Shown piece after piece: positions 52,490-61,088 of a DNA stretch of 64,000 nucleotides. The number at the start of each line of letters is the position of its first letter. The first letter of the stretch is position 1. This DNA is from Staphylococcus simiae (GTDB taxonomy: Bacteria; Bacillota; Bacilli; Staphylococcales; Staphylococcaceae): the NCBI RefSeq assembly GCF_017357005.1, contig NZ_CP071589.1, positions 1,302,001-1,366,000 of the forward strand. The letters are read 5' to 3'. The position numbers were made by a program, and so were the translations under genes. Below the pieces are notes generated by a model, which worked only from the letters and a program-made list of their open reading frames with translations, was not told the origin of the DNA and ran no database searches.

Positions 52490-52557
52490 CGTCACGTGAA
52501 TTTCATGTTATTATTGAGGCTCTCACACTCTTCAATAAAGGATGAATTCACATGACG
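52490..52557 (+). promoter_or_regulatory. Inverted repeat covering the transposase start
   Basis: CGTCACGTGAATTTCAT (52490-52506) pairs with ATGAATTCACATGACG (52542-52557), and the inner TTATTGAGG with CTTCAATAA. The start codon (52552) and the end of the Shine-Dalgarno lie in the right arm, so mRNA that includes the left arm should be poorly translated. Confidence 0.6.
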
Positions 52558-53625
52558 CAAAATCATTGTAACACGATAAAACATAAAGGAACACACCTAA
52601 CTTATGAAGAACGCATTCGTATCGAAACCCTTAAAGATTTAGGCTTTTCTAATCGTGCTATTGCACGTGAATTAGGACGTGCGCCTCAAACTATCCATAA
52701 TGAAATAAAACGCGGTACTACACGTCAAATTTCACGCCAAAAATATCAAGATAAAGTTTATGAATATGAACAATTCCAATATATTCCATCACTCGCACAA
52801 CAAAATTACTACAAGAATCGACAACGTTGTGGCGCACAATCTTTATGGCGGAAAAATCCTCATTTTATAGCTTGGGCTGATGACTTAATGATTCAACAAC
52901 GTTGGTCACCTGAAGCTGTTGTGGCATGTGCTCATCGTGAAAATGTATTCCGTAAAGATTTAATACCATGTGTGACAACTTTATATGCTTGGATTAATGA
53001 TAATATCATGGCGACTAAAAATATCCATCTTTTAGAGAAGTTAAAACGTCGAATGTCTAATCAAACTTATCATCGTACACATCGTCGTATTTTAGGTCCA
53101 AGTATTGAACAGCGTCCACAGGACGTCCAATCTCGTCAAACCTTTGGACATTGGGAAATCGATACTGTCATCAGTACCAAAGATAAATCTAAACCTGTCA
53201 TCTTAACACTCGTTGAACGTGCTACACGTTTTGAAATCTTAAAGCTGATTAATGATAAAAGCGCTCATTCAGTCTCACAAGGATTAACATCAATATTTAA
53301 GCATTTAAAGTCGCTCACACCACATATATTCAAATCAATCACAGCAGATAATGGCTCAGAATTCGCATCATTATATGAAGAATTTGGTCATGACATCAAT
53401 ATTTATTTCGCACATCCATTTTCATCATTTGAACGTGGTACCAGTGAAAATCAACATAAAATGTTACGTCGATTTATACCTAAAGGAACTGATCTATCAA
53501 CCGTGAGTCAATGTCGCTTAAAACAAGTGCAACAATTTATGAATGATTATCCTAGAAAAATCCTAGGCTATGACACAGCTCATCATAGAATGGCTCAAGC
53601 ATTAAAAGTATTAAATCTATTATAG
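52552..53625 (+). CDS. IS30-family transposase
   Basis: 357 residues, apparently intact. N-terminal helix-turn-helix: LTYEERIRIETLKDLGFSNR followed by AIARELGRAPQTIHNEIKRG (about 17-56). Catalytic DDE core: HWEIDTVIS near 202 (D), TADNGSEFA near 262 (D), and ERGTSENQHKMLRRF near 294 (E). This is the standard IS30 DDE spacing. AAAGGATG precedes the ATG. No frameshift or internal stop, so the element may be active. I do not recognise the exact IS. Confidence 0.93.
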   Translation: MTQNHCNTIKHKGTHLTYEERIRIETLKDLGFSNRAIARELGRAPQTIHNEIKRGTTRQISRQKYQDKVYEYEQFQYIPSLAQQNYYKNRQRCGAQSLWRKNPHFIAWADDLMIQQRWSPEAVVACAHRENVFRKDLIPCVTTLYAWINDNIMATKNIHLLEKLKRRMSNQTYHRTHRRILGPSIEQRPQDVQSRQTFGHWEIDTVISTKDKSKPVILTLVERATRFEILKLINDKSAHSVSQGLTSIFKHLKSLTPHIFKSITADNGSEFASLYEEFGHDINIYFAHPFSSFERGTSENQHKMLRRFIPKGTDLSTVSQCRLKQVQQFMNDYPRKILGYDTAHHRMAQALKVLNLL

Positions 53626-53658
53626 TTATTTAACAGCTAAATACTTTAGCTGTTACTA

Positions 53659-53706
53659 ACCCAAGATGAGTCATAGATAGAATATCTACCACTCATCTTG
53701 GGTTTA
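53659..53706 (+). terminator. Hairpin downstream of the transposase gene
   Basis: AACCCAAGATGAGT and ACTCATCTTGGGTT flank a 20-nt loop, inside the insertion sequence. A smaller hairpin (AACAGCTAAA with TTTAGCTGTT) precedes it. They probably terminate transposase mRNA. Confidence 0.7.
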
Positions 53707-53779
53707 CAAAACAGAAAAGAGCCTAAAACGTTAGTACTACTTAAAAAATATAAGTGGCTAACTTAAACTTGAAATTTAC

Positions 53780-54500
53780 GGTCGTTATTATTTTAAATTT
53801 TATTTAAAATTTTTACTAACTATATCTATGAGATGTATAGTCACACGTCTAAGGAACGTAAAAGAAGCCATTTTAGTGGTAAATAAATGACATCGTCTCA
53901 TCTTTGTATGACTGACTAATTTTATAAAAGCTCATTCATCAACATCTTAACGATCAAACAGCTATTATCAATCGCACCATATTTAATGACAACTACTTTT
54001 GATGTAAGCTCATACTATATATACACAGTAACTTGAGTTATACTAAGCAGTAATAACAATTTTTTGTAATATTATAAGTAATTATATTTTAATAAAAGTT
54101 AATACATTCATAGCGACTTTTATTTAAGTGCAATACTCTCAGCATAGTATGTTAATGATTTGTTCGTGTTCGATGTTATACTAGTGATACTAAGATTATT
54201 TTTGGAAGTTAACCACTATAATAAAGTTAATGACCATCATATTTTGAAAGTTGTTGCGTCTTGTGTCGTTAGTGGCACAGTGGGCCTGAGATAAAAATAT
54301 TTCACACTTAGATGCAAGCATTTGGTAGTAACTGTCTGATTTATAAAATGTTTGATTGTCCCGACGATAACTGTCAATCGCTTAATATTAAATCATGTAT
54401 GCTATTTTCGCAGTCTCTTCAAGCAAATTATATGACGTTTGTGTCGCTTTTACCTTATAATATTAAATTATATATCTAAATAAGAATTGAGGTTTTAATC
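53780..54500. other. Long region upstream of zwf
   Basis: Begins with the right copy of the direct repeat (53780-53793). The remaining 700 bp has no reading frame that looks real. A fragment near 54275-54300 (GTGGGCCTGAGATAAAA) is vaguely like the GGGAG-type repeats. A TATAAT at 54456-54461, 40 nt before the zwf start, with ATGACG 18 nt upstream, is the best promoter candidate. Confidence 0.45.
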
Positions 54501-55985
54501 TTGAGTACTAACAACAAACATATTCCTTGTTTAATCACAATTTTTGGTGCAACTGGTGATTTAAGTCACAGAAAATTATTCCCATCTATTTTCCATCTTT
54601 ATCAACAGGATAATTTAGATGAACATATAGCAATCATCGGTATCGGACGTCGTGACCTTACTAATGATGATTTCCGAAATCAAGTTAAATCATCAATTCA
54701 AAAGCACGTTAAAGATACACATAAAATAGATGCCTTTATGGAACATGTTTTTTATCATAAGCATGATGTCAGTGAAGAAGAAAGTTATCAAGAGTTATTA
54801 ACATTTAGTAATAAGCTAGATGAAGAATTTAAATTACAAGGTAATCGCCTATTTTACTTAGCTATGGCGCCACAATTCTTTGGTGTCATTTCAGATTTCT
54901 TAAAATCATCTGGCTTAACTAAAACAAATGGCTTTAAACGTTTAGTCATTGAAAAACCTTTTGGTAGTGATTTGAAATCTGCAGAAGCACTTAATAATCA
55001 AATTCGTAAATCATTTAAAGAAGAAGAAATATACCGAATTGACCATTATTTAGGTAAAGATATGGTACAAAATATTGAAGTATTAAGATTTGCAAATGCT
55101 ATGTTCGAACCATTATGGAATAATAAATATATTTCAAATATTCAAGTTACGTCTTCAGAAGTATTAGGAGTTGAAGATCGTGGAGGCTACTATGAATCAA
55201 GTGGTGCTTTAAAAGATATGGTACAAAACCATATGTTACAAATGGTTGCCTTATTAGCTATGGAAGCGCCTATTAGTTTAAATAGTGACGATATCCGTGC
55301 TGAAAAAGTTAAAGTATTGAAATCATTACGCCACTTACAACCTGAAGATGTTAAGAAGAACTTTGTTCGCGGACAATATGGTGAAGGCTATATTGATGGT
55401 GAAAAAGTTAAAGCATATCGTGATGAAGATCGTGTTGCCGATGATTCAGAAACACCTACATTTGTATCTGGTAAATTAACGATCGATAATTTTAGATGGG
55501 CTGGTGTTCCTTTCTATATCCGAACAGGTAAACGTATGAAAACTAAAACGATTCAGGTCGTTGTTGAATTTAAAGAAGTCCCTATGAATCTATATTATGA
55601 AACTGATAAACGTCTTGATTCTAATTTATTAGTCATTAATATCCAACCTAATGAAGGTGTATCGTTGCATTTAAATGCTAAGAAAAACACTCAAGGTATA
55701 GAAACTGAACCAGTACAATTATCATATTCTATGAGTGCACAAGACAAAATGAACACAGTAGATGCGTATGAAAATCTATTATTCGACTGTCTAAAAGGTG
55801 ATGCGACTAACTTTACGCATTGGGAAGAACTTAAATCTACTTGGAAATTTGTAGATGCCATTCAAGATCAATGGAATATGATTGACCCAGAGTTCCCTAA
55901 TTATGTTTCAGGTACTAACGGTCCACTAGAAAGTGATTTATTATTATCACGTGATGGTAATCAATGGTGGGACGATATTCATTAA
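54501..55985 (+). CDS. zwf: Glucose-6-phosphate 1-dehydrogenase
   Basis: First enzyme of the oxidative pentose-phosphate pathway, producing NADPH. 494 residues; cofactor-binding GATGDLSHRKLFPS near 17, active-site motif RIDHYLGKDMVQN near 181 (the usual RIDHYLGKE has D for E here), and EKPFGSDL near 151. Start is TTG at 54501, with GAGG 10 nt upstream. With gnd (61.6 kb) it supplies NADPH; the two are separated by the malA-malR cluster. Confidence 0.96.
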   Translation: MSTNNKHIPCLITIFGATGDLSHRKLFPSIFHLYQQDNLDEHIAIIGIGRRDLTNDDFRNQVKSSIQKHVKDTHKIDAFMEHVFYHKHDVSEEESYQELLTFSNKLDEEFKLQGNRLFYLAMAPQFFGVISDFLKSSGLTKTNGFKRLVIEKPFGSDLKSAEALNNQIRKSFKEEEIYRIDHYLGKDMVQNIEVLRFANAMFEPLWNNKYISNIQVTSSEVLGVEDRGGYYESSGALKDMVQNHMLQMVALLAMEAPISLNSDDIRAEKVKVLKSLRHLQPEDVKKNFVRGQYGEGYIDGEKVKAYRDEDRVADDSETPTFVSGKLTIDNFRWAGVPFYIRTGKRMKTKTIQVVVEFKEVPMNLYYETDKRLDSNLLVINIQPNEGVSLHLNAKKNTQGIETEPVQLSYSMSAQDKMNTVDAYENLLFDCLKGDATNFTHWEELKSTWKFVDAIQDQWNMIDPEFPNYVSGTNGPLESDLLLSRDGNQWWDDIH

Positions 55986-56009
55986 TTTAATGTTTATAAT
56001 GTTCAAGCG

Positions 56010-56054
56010 AATAATAGAAATAGTATAGTCATCGATTATATACTATTTTCTATT
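56010..56054 (+). terminator. Terminator of zwf
   Basis: TAATAGAAATAGTATA and TATACTATTTTCTATTA form a long hairpin, followed by CTCGCTTTTTCT. Confidence 0.75.
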
Positions 56055-56179
56055 ACTCGCTTTTTCTATATAACTTATGATTAGTAAACTAATTTAACAA
56101 ACCACTAACTTATAGGTGTATATTACTTAAAAATAATGTAAAATATAGGTAAATGATTGAATTAATTGGAGTGAAAGTT

Positions 56180-57046
56180 TTGGACGTTATCAAGCAAATA
56201 CAACAGGCAATTGTTTATATTGAAGATCGTTTATTAGAGCCGTTCAATTTGCAAGAATTAAGTGATTACGTTGGGCTTTCGCCTTATCATCTTGATCAAT
56301 CTTTTAAAATGATTGTCGGCTTATCACCAGAAGCTTATGCAAGAGCTCGTAAAATGACTTTGGCAGCTAATGATGTAGTAAATGGTGCAACACGCTTAAT
56401 GGATATCGCAAAAAAGTATCATTACGCGAATTCTAATGATTTCGCTAATGATTTCAGTGATTTTCATGGTGTATCTCCTATTCAAGCATCAACTAAAAAA
56501 GATGAGTTACAAATTCAAAAGAGATTATATATTAAACTATCCACTACTGAAAGAGCTCCTTATCGCTATAGATTAGAAAAAACAGAAGATATTTCATTAG
56601 TTGGCTATGTTCGCTTTATTGAAACAAAGGATTTATCGCATCCTTTCAACGTACCCGATTTTTTAGAAGACTTGCTCATCGATGGTAAGATAAAAGAGTT
56701 AAGGCGTTATAATGATATCAGCCCTTTCGAACTTTTTGTCGTTAGTTGTCCTTTGGATGATGGTTTAGAAATTTTTGTAGGCGTTCCAAGTGAAAGGTAC
56801 CCTGCTCACTTAGAAAGTAGATATTTACCTAGCAGACATTATGCTAAATTTAATTTACAAGGTGAAATTGATTATGCAACAAATGAAGCTTGGTACTATA
56901 TTGAATCTAGTCTACAATTAACATTACCTTATGAACGCAATAGTTTATATGTTGAGGTCTATCCTCTTGATATCACATTTGAAGATTCATTTACTAAAAT
57001 ACAATTGTGGGTACCTGTTAAACAAGGTTCATATCATGAATATTAA
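56180..57046 (+). CDS. AraC-family regulator with GyrI-like effector domain
   Basis: About 288 residues. Here the AraC DNA-binding domain is N-terminal (about 1-105): two helix-turn-helix motifs, FNLQELSDYVGLSPYHLDQSF and ATRLMDIAKKYHYANSNDFA, followed by FHGVSP. A C-terminal GyrI-like small-molecule-binding domain (about 125-288) completes it. This layout is like Rob/SoxS-type and multidrug-sensing regulators. The TTG at 56180 follows GGAGTG by 8 nt; a GTG at 56171 and an ATG at 56153 are also in frame but lack such a site. The ligand is unknown. The next gene is a thioredoxin-reductase-like pseudogene candidate. Confidence 0.85.
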   Translation: MDVIKQIQQAIVYIEDRLLEPFNLQELSDYVGLSPYHLDQSFKMIVGLSPEAYARARKMTLAANDVVNGATRLMDIAKKYHYANSNDFANDFSDFHGVSPIQASTKKDELQIQKRLYIKLSTTERAPYRYRLEKTEDISLVGYVRFIETKDLSHPFNVPDFLEDLLIDGKIKELRRYNDISPFELFVVSCPLDDGLEIFVGVPSERYPAHLESRYLPSRHYAKFNLQGEIDYATNEAWYYIESSLQLTLPYERNSLYVEVYPLDITFEDSFTKIQLWVPVKQGSYHEY

Positions 57047-57053
57047 CAATTAA

Positions 57054-57090
57054 CTAAAAGAGTAGTTTTTTACACTACTCTTTTTATTAT
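57054..57090 (+). terminator. Terminator of the AraC-type gene
   Basis: AAAAGAGTAGT and ACTACTCTTTT flank a short loop, followed by T residues. Confidence 0.85.
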
Positions 57091-57122
57091 TAACAAATTG
57101 AAAATTAGAGAGATGTTTACAT

Positions 57123-58023
57123 ATGTATGATGTCATCATAATTGGCGGGGGGGCCTGCAGGTCTTGCTAGCGCCTTAACATTAGGACGCGCACTTAAAAC
57201 GACTTTAGTTATTAATAACGATAGTCCAAGAAATAAAGTTACTGAACATTCGCATGCTTTTTTAACTCAAGATGGTGTTACACCTAGTACTTTACGTCAA
57301 AGCGCACAACACGATGTTGACAAATATGCTGACGTAGAACGACTTAACGACACAGTTATTGATATTAAGAAGATTGAACAATATTTTGAAGTACAAACTT
57401 TAAATTCAACATTTAAAGCACGTAAAATAATGATTTGTACTGGTTTAAAACAAAAATTACCTACTATAGAAGGTATTGAAGATTGTTATGGCAAATCTGT
57501 TTTTTACTGTCCATGGTGTGATGGTTATGAACTCAAAGATCAATCGTTAATCGTATCTGTTCCATCTGAACATATTAGGTTTATGGCAAAATTAATTTCA
57601 AATTGGGTTAGCGATATTGTGATGAACCCTTCTGATGGCAACCATTTAACTCAAGAGGACATACAGTACTTTCAAAATAAAAAAATCCAACTTATAAATG
57701 GAAAAATTAAACGCTTTGAACATGATAATGGTCAACTAAGTCATGTTATTTTTGAAGATGGTAAGACTATCACACGTTCTGCTGATTTAGTTGGTATTGA
57801 ATTGGATAGCCATTTCAACTTTTTAACATCATTAAATTTAAAACGAGCAGATGATGATAGTATTGATATCGATGAATTTGGAGAAACATCAGTTAGAGGT
57901 GTGTTCGTTGCTGGCGAATCATCAACGATTAGACCTTCACAATTGATTGACGCTGCTTCAAGTGGTAATAATATTGCTAAGTTTGTTGCAATGCAAATCA
58001 TCGATGAAGATGATATTAAATAA
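57123..58023 (+). pseudogene. Thioredoxin-reductase-like FAD oxidoreductase, frameshifted at a G7 tract
   Basis: The gene begins at ATG 57123 after AGAGAG and encodes MYDVIIIGGG, then meets a run of seven G (57147-57153). With seven G the frame shifts and hits TAG about six codons later. With six G the frame would continue as IGGGPAGLASALTLGRA and give 299 residues. The rest is intact: FAD fold, CPWCDG redox pair (near 139), C-terminal GVFVAGESSTIRPSQLIDAA. A TTG at 57142 could restart in the right frame but would lose the FAD-binding strand and lacks a ribosome-binding site. The normal NADPH glycine motif is not seen (SLIVSVPSEH), so this is not a standard TrxB. Sequencing error is possible. 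Confidence 0.8.
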
Positions 58024-58024
58024 T

Positions 58025-58072
58025 ATAACAATAACCTCAGAAAAGGATTTTAACTTTTCTGAGGTTATTTAT
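58025..58072. terminator. Terminator between the FAD oxidoreductase gene and malA
   Basis: AATAACCTCAGAAAAG and CTTTTCTGAGGTTATT form a strong hairpin; it can serve both strands. Confidence 0.87.
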
Positions 58073-58194
58073 TACTAGTTAATATGCGTTGATTTATAGC
58101 GACATTATTCTGTGTCAAATATAGCTTCTATGTTATGAATAATATTTAATTTTATAGCTAAGTATATGGTTTATTATCGTTACACATTCTAAAT

Positions 58195-59847
58195 TTAGTC
58201 GTTAATTTCGGCTACAAATGCCTCAAATGGCTGTAGATGATTTAAATCAATATTATTATCATAATTATGCAGTTTTATCGTTAAGTCTGACTCATTAAAT
58301 GTAGTATTAAGTTTTGATTTTTCTGCAGTTAAATTTCCTACAACCAATACTTTCTTATCATTTAATGTTCTCGTATAGGCAAATACGTTTCTATTGTCAG
58401 CATCTACTAAATCAAATGTACCATATACATAAATATCATCTGATTTACGTAATTGTATTAAGTCTTTGTAAAATTGTAATACTGAATGATCATCGTTTAA
58501 TTGTTGAGCAACGTTGATCGTACGATAATTAGGATTGACCGGGAACCATGGTTGTCCTTTAGTAAAGCCGCCGTTTAAAGAATCATCCCATTGCATAGGA
58601 GTGCGTGAATTGTCACGATTTTCATCTTTATATTTAGCTAATAACGCCTCAACATCTCCACCTTGTTCTTTAACAATATTGTAATCATTTTTAACTGCAA
58701 CATCATTAAATGTTTCAATACTCTCAAAAGGATAGTTTGTCATGCCTATTTCTTGTCCTTGGTAAATAAATGGTGTTCCTTGTTGTAAGAAGTATACTGC
58801 CGCATGACTTGTTGCAGATTCATACCAATATTGCTCATCATTTCCCCAAGTTGATACGCGTCTTGGTTGATCATGATTTTCAATAAATAATGCATTCCAA
58901 CCCTTACCTTCGAGTTGCTTTTGCCATCTATTTAAAATATCTTTATAAGATTTAACATCAAATTTAGAGTCCCCACTATTCCATAAGCCTAAATGTTCAA
59001 ATTGGAATATCATATTAAATTTACCATTTTGCTCACCAACCCATTCATCTGCATTATCAGGGCTGACACCATTAGCTTCTCCAACTGTCATAATGTCATA
59101 TTGGCTTAATGATTTATCTTTCATTTCTTGAAGCCAATCCTGAATTCCTGGTTGATTCATATCAACATCAAAAGCCGGTGCATATGTTTTACCTTCTGGT
59201 ACTGGTAGGTCACCTGCTTCGAATGTTTTTTTAATATGGGTAATGGCATCTACTCTGAAACCATCAATACCTTTATCAAACCACCAATTCATCATATCGA
59301 ATACAGCATTTCTAACATCGGGGTTATCCCAATTTAAATCTGGTTGTTTTTTACTAAATAAATGGAAATAATATTGTCCTGTATGCGCATCATATTCCCA
59401 AGTTGAACCATTAAAAATACTTTCCCAATTATTAGGTTCAGAGCCATCTGGTTTAGGGTCTTGCCAAATATACCAATCTCTTTTTGGATTATCTTTACTA
59501 GATTTTGATTCAATAAACCAAGGATGCTCATCAGATGTATGATTAACCACTAAATCTAATATTAATTTCATATCTCTTTGATGAACTTCATTTAATAGCT
59601 GGTTAAAATCAGCCATTGTTCCAAATTCATCCATAATATCCATATAATCACTGATATCATAACCGTTATCATCATTCGGTGATTTGTACATTGGACTTAA
59701 CCAAATTACATCAATACCTAAGTCTTTTAAATAGTCTAATTTATCAATAAGACCTGGTAAATCACCAATACCATCATTATTACTATCATTAAAACTTCTA
59801 GGATAAACTTGATATGCAACTGCTTCTTTCCACCATTGTTTAGTCAT
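58195..59847 (-). CDS. malA: Alpha-glucosidase (GH13, oligo-1,6-glucosidase-like)
   Basis: Hydrolyses maltose and short malto-oligosaccharides in the cytoplasm. 550 residues of GH13; conserved regions: DLVVNHTSDEHPW near 98, GFRVDAITHI near 196 (nucleophile Asp), TVGEANGV near 253 (acid/base Glu) and FIENHDQPR near 321 (Asp). No signal peptide. AAGGAG precedes the ATG. It follows malR by 12 nt and is co-transcribed with it; the palindromic operator upstream of malR probably controls both. Confidence 0.93.
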   Translation of the reverse strand: MTKQWWKEAVAYQVYPRSFNDSNNDGIGDLPGLIDKLDYLKDLGIDVIWLSPMYKSPNDDNGYDISDYMDIMDEFGTMADFNQLLNEVHQRDMKLILDLVVNHTSDEHPWFIESKSSKDNPKRDWYIWQDPKPDGSEPNNWESIFNGSTWEYDAHTGQYYFHLFSKKQPDLNWDNPDVRNAVFDMMNWWFDKGIDGFRVDAITHIKKTFEAGDLPVPEGKTYAPAFDVDMNQPGIQDWLQEMKDKSLSQYDIMTVGEANGVSPDNADEWVGEQNGKFNMIFQFEHLGLWNSGDSKFDVKSYKDILNRWQKQLEGKGWNALFIENHDQPRRVSTWGNDEQYWYESATSHAAVYFLQQGTPFIYQGQEIGMTNYPFESIETFNDVAVKNDYNIVKEQGGDVEALLAKYKDENRDNSRTPMQWDDSLNGGFTKGQPWFPVNPNYRTINVAQQLNDDHSVLQFYKDLIQLRKSDDIYVYGTFDLVDADNRNVFAYTRTLNDKKVLVVGNLTAEKSKLNTTFNESDLTIKLHNYDNNIDLNHLQPFEAFVAEIND

Positions 59848-59859
59848 TTTAAAACTCCT

Positions 59860-60873
59860 TTATCTTTGTGTCGATTGTCGTATATTTAATTTAGTATCAA
59901 CTAATGTATATTGTGCCTTGGGTTGTGGTGTATCATTTAGCATATTTAATACTGCTATACCTGCTAACTTACCTAACTCTTGTGGCTGAATATCTATGGT
60001 AGTTTGTGGTGGCGATGCATTAGCAGTTAAATATGAGTCATTAAATGTTGCTGTTATAACATCGTTCGGAATAGATATGTTAAGTTCATATAAAACACTT
60101 AGAACTGCTAGGTGCAACATGGCATCAGAGGTGATCACTGCTAACTTATTCCTTTTTAATAGAACAATATTTTCTTTAAAATATGTCATGATTTTATCTC
60201 TATTGATATCTAGTTCGACAATTTGATGCTTTATCTGCCGATTCATCACAGTTGTTTCAAAGCCTAATTTTCTATCTTTAAATACTTCAAAATGAGCTGG
60301 CTCACATATATAAATGATTTCATCAATATCTTGTGAAATAATATGTTCAGTTAAACGCTGTGAAGCTATAATATTATCATTATCAATATGAGGGATAGTT
60401 AAATCTTCATCATTAACAGGTTTGCCTAAGACGACAAAAGGTAGACCTTCTGAACTTAATAACTGTTTAACCGGGTCATCTTCTTTTGAATATAACAACA
60501 CAAATGCGTCTACCATTCGTTGTTTAATCATTATATGAACTTCATTGACAATATCATCTAGTTGTTTAGATACTGTTGTTTGTGTCCCATAACCACGTTG
60601 ATTACACTGTTGTGAAATACCCAACAATACATTGATATAAAATGGATTTAAGCGTATTTGTTCATCTGAACCTTTTAATATTAGTCCAATTTTATATGAT
60701 TGATTTGTCTTTAAAGTTCTTGCAGCTGAATTAGGATAATAATCCAATTTTTCCATTACTTGTGATACTTTAGTTACTGTTTCTTTACTGATGCGTGAAT
60801 TACCCTTTATGACTCTTGATACAGTTGAGGGTGATACACCAGCTAATTTTGCAACATCTTTAAGTGTGACCGT
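59860..60873 (-). CDS. malR: LacI-family maltose regulator MalR, apparent ACG start
   Basis: LacI-type repressor of maltose utilisation. The full protein is 337 residues: N-terminal helix-turn-helix VTLKDVAKLAGVSPSTVSRV with hinge NSRISKETV (1-45), and a ligand-binding domain (about 60-337). The HTH is open in frame to 60871-60873, where the codon is ACG; AGAGGTG lies 5 nt upstream, exactly where an ATG would be expected. No ATG, GTG or TTG lies in the HTH frame before Met at 60756, which would remove the DNA-binding domain. Either ACG is used, or the start codon has been lost, or the base is an error. Confidence 0.8.
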   Translation of the reverse strand, partial: TVTLKDVAKLAGVSPSTVSRVIKGNSRISKETVTKVSQVMEKLDYYPNSAARTLKTNQSYKIGLILKGSDEQIRLNPFYINVLLGISQQCNQRGYGTQTTVSKQLDDIVNEVHIMIKQRMVDAFVLLYSKEDDPVKQLLSSEGLPFVVLGKPVNDEDLTIPHIDNDNIIASQRLTEHIISQDIDEIIYICEPAHFEVFKDRKLGFETTVMNRQIKHQIVELDINRDKIMTYFKENIVLLKRNKLAVITSDAMLHLAVLSVLYELNISIPNDVITATFNDSYLTANASPPQTTIDIQPQELGKLAGIAVLNMLNDTPQPKAQYTLVDTKLNIRQSTQR

Positions 60874-60903
60874 AAAATCACCTCTTTATTTTCTAAAATA
60901 ATA

Positions 60904-60917
60904 GGTAAACGTTTTCA
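60904..60917. promoter_or_regulatory. cre/LacI-type operator near the malR start
   Basis: GGTAAACGTTTTCA matches the catabolite-response consensus (TGNNANCGNTNNCA) with one mismatch at the first base. It is about 31 nt upstream of the malR coding start. Confidence 0.55.
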
Positions 60918-60961
60918 ACTACAATTTCAGTTTAGCTATCAACATTTAAAAAGTCAAAACA

Positions 60962-60983
60962 TTTGTGCAAACGTTTGCACAAA
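60962..60983. promoter_or_regulatory. Perfect 22-bp palindromic cre/MalR operator
   Basis: The half-site TTTGTGCAAAC is followed at once by its exact complement, with CG at the centre. The inner TGCAAACGTTTGCA fits the cre consensus with no mismatch. This may be the operator for CcpA, MalR or both. It is about 90 nt upstream of malR. Confidence 0.75.
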
Positions 60984-60987
60984 ATAC

Positions 60988-61024
60988 TAATAAAAAATCT
61001 CTTACCCATGTTTGTAAGAGACTT
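60988..61024 (-). terminator. Terminator of the VOC-family gene
   Basis: AAGTCTCTTAC and GTAAGAGATTT form a hairpin, with a T-run on the minus strand. Confidence 0.8.
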
Positions 61025-61088
61025 ATAATTATTATTTCAGTGTTAGTTATTTAAAATATAACTTATCAATGCTATAAATGCGTGCGTT

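Larger units (their letters stand above)
52450..53779 (+). mobile_element. IS30-family insertion sequence
   Basis: About 1.33 kb between 14-bp direct repeats (52435-52448 and 53780-53793). Imperfect terminal inverted repeats of about 30 bp share GTTAGCCAC-like blocks (TTAGCCAC at 52468-52475 and GTGGCTAA at 53754-53761, each 18 nt from its end). One transposase gene fills the interior, followed by two hairpins. It is inserted in the divergent region between rnz and zwf. Confidence 0.8.

Noticed and set aside
57153-57161. CCTGCAGG palindrome next to the G tract
   Set aside because: It is a chance consequence of the Pro-Ala-Gly codons; no sign of a cloning junction nearby.
57142-58023. TTG-initiated intact gene instead of a frameshift
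   Set aside because: The TTG has no ribosome-binding site and would remove the first beta strand of the FAD fold, whereas the ATG at 57123 has both. I keep it only as an alternative.
59860-60756. MalR starting at Met 60756
   Set aside because: It would remove the whole helix-turn-helix, which is perfectly conserved and in frame upstream.
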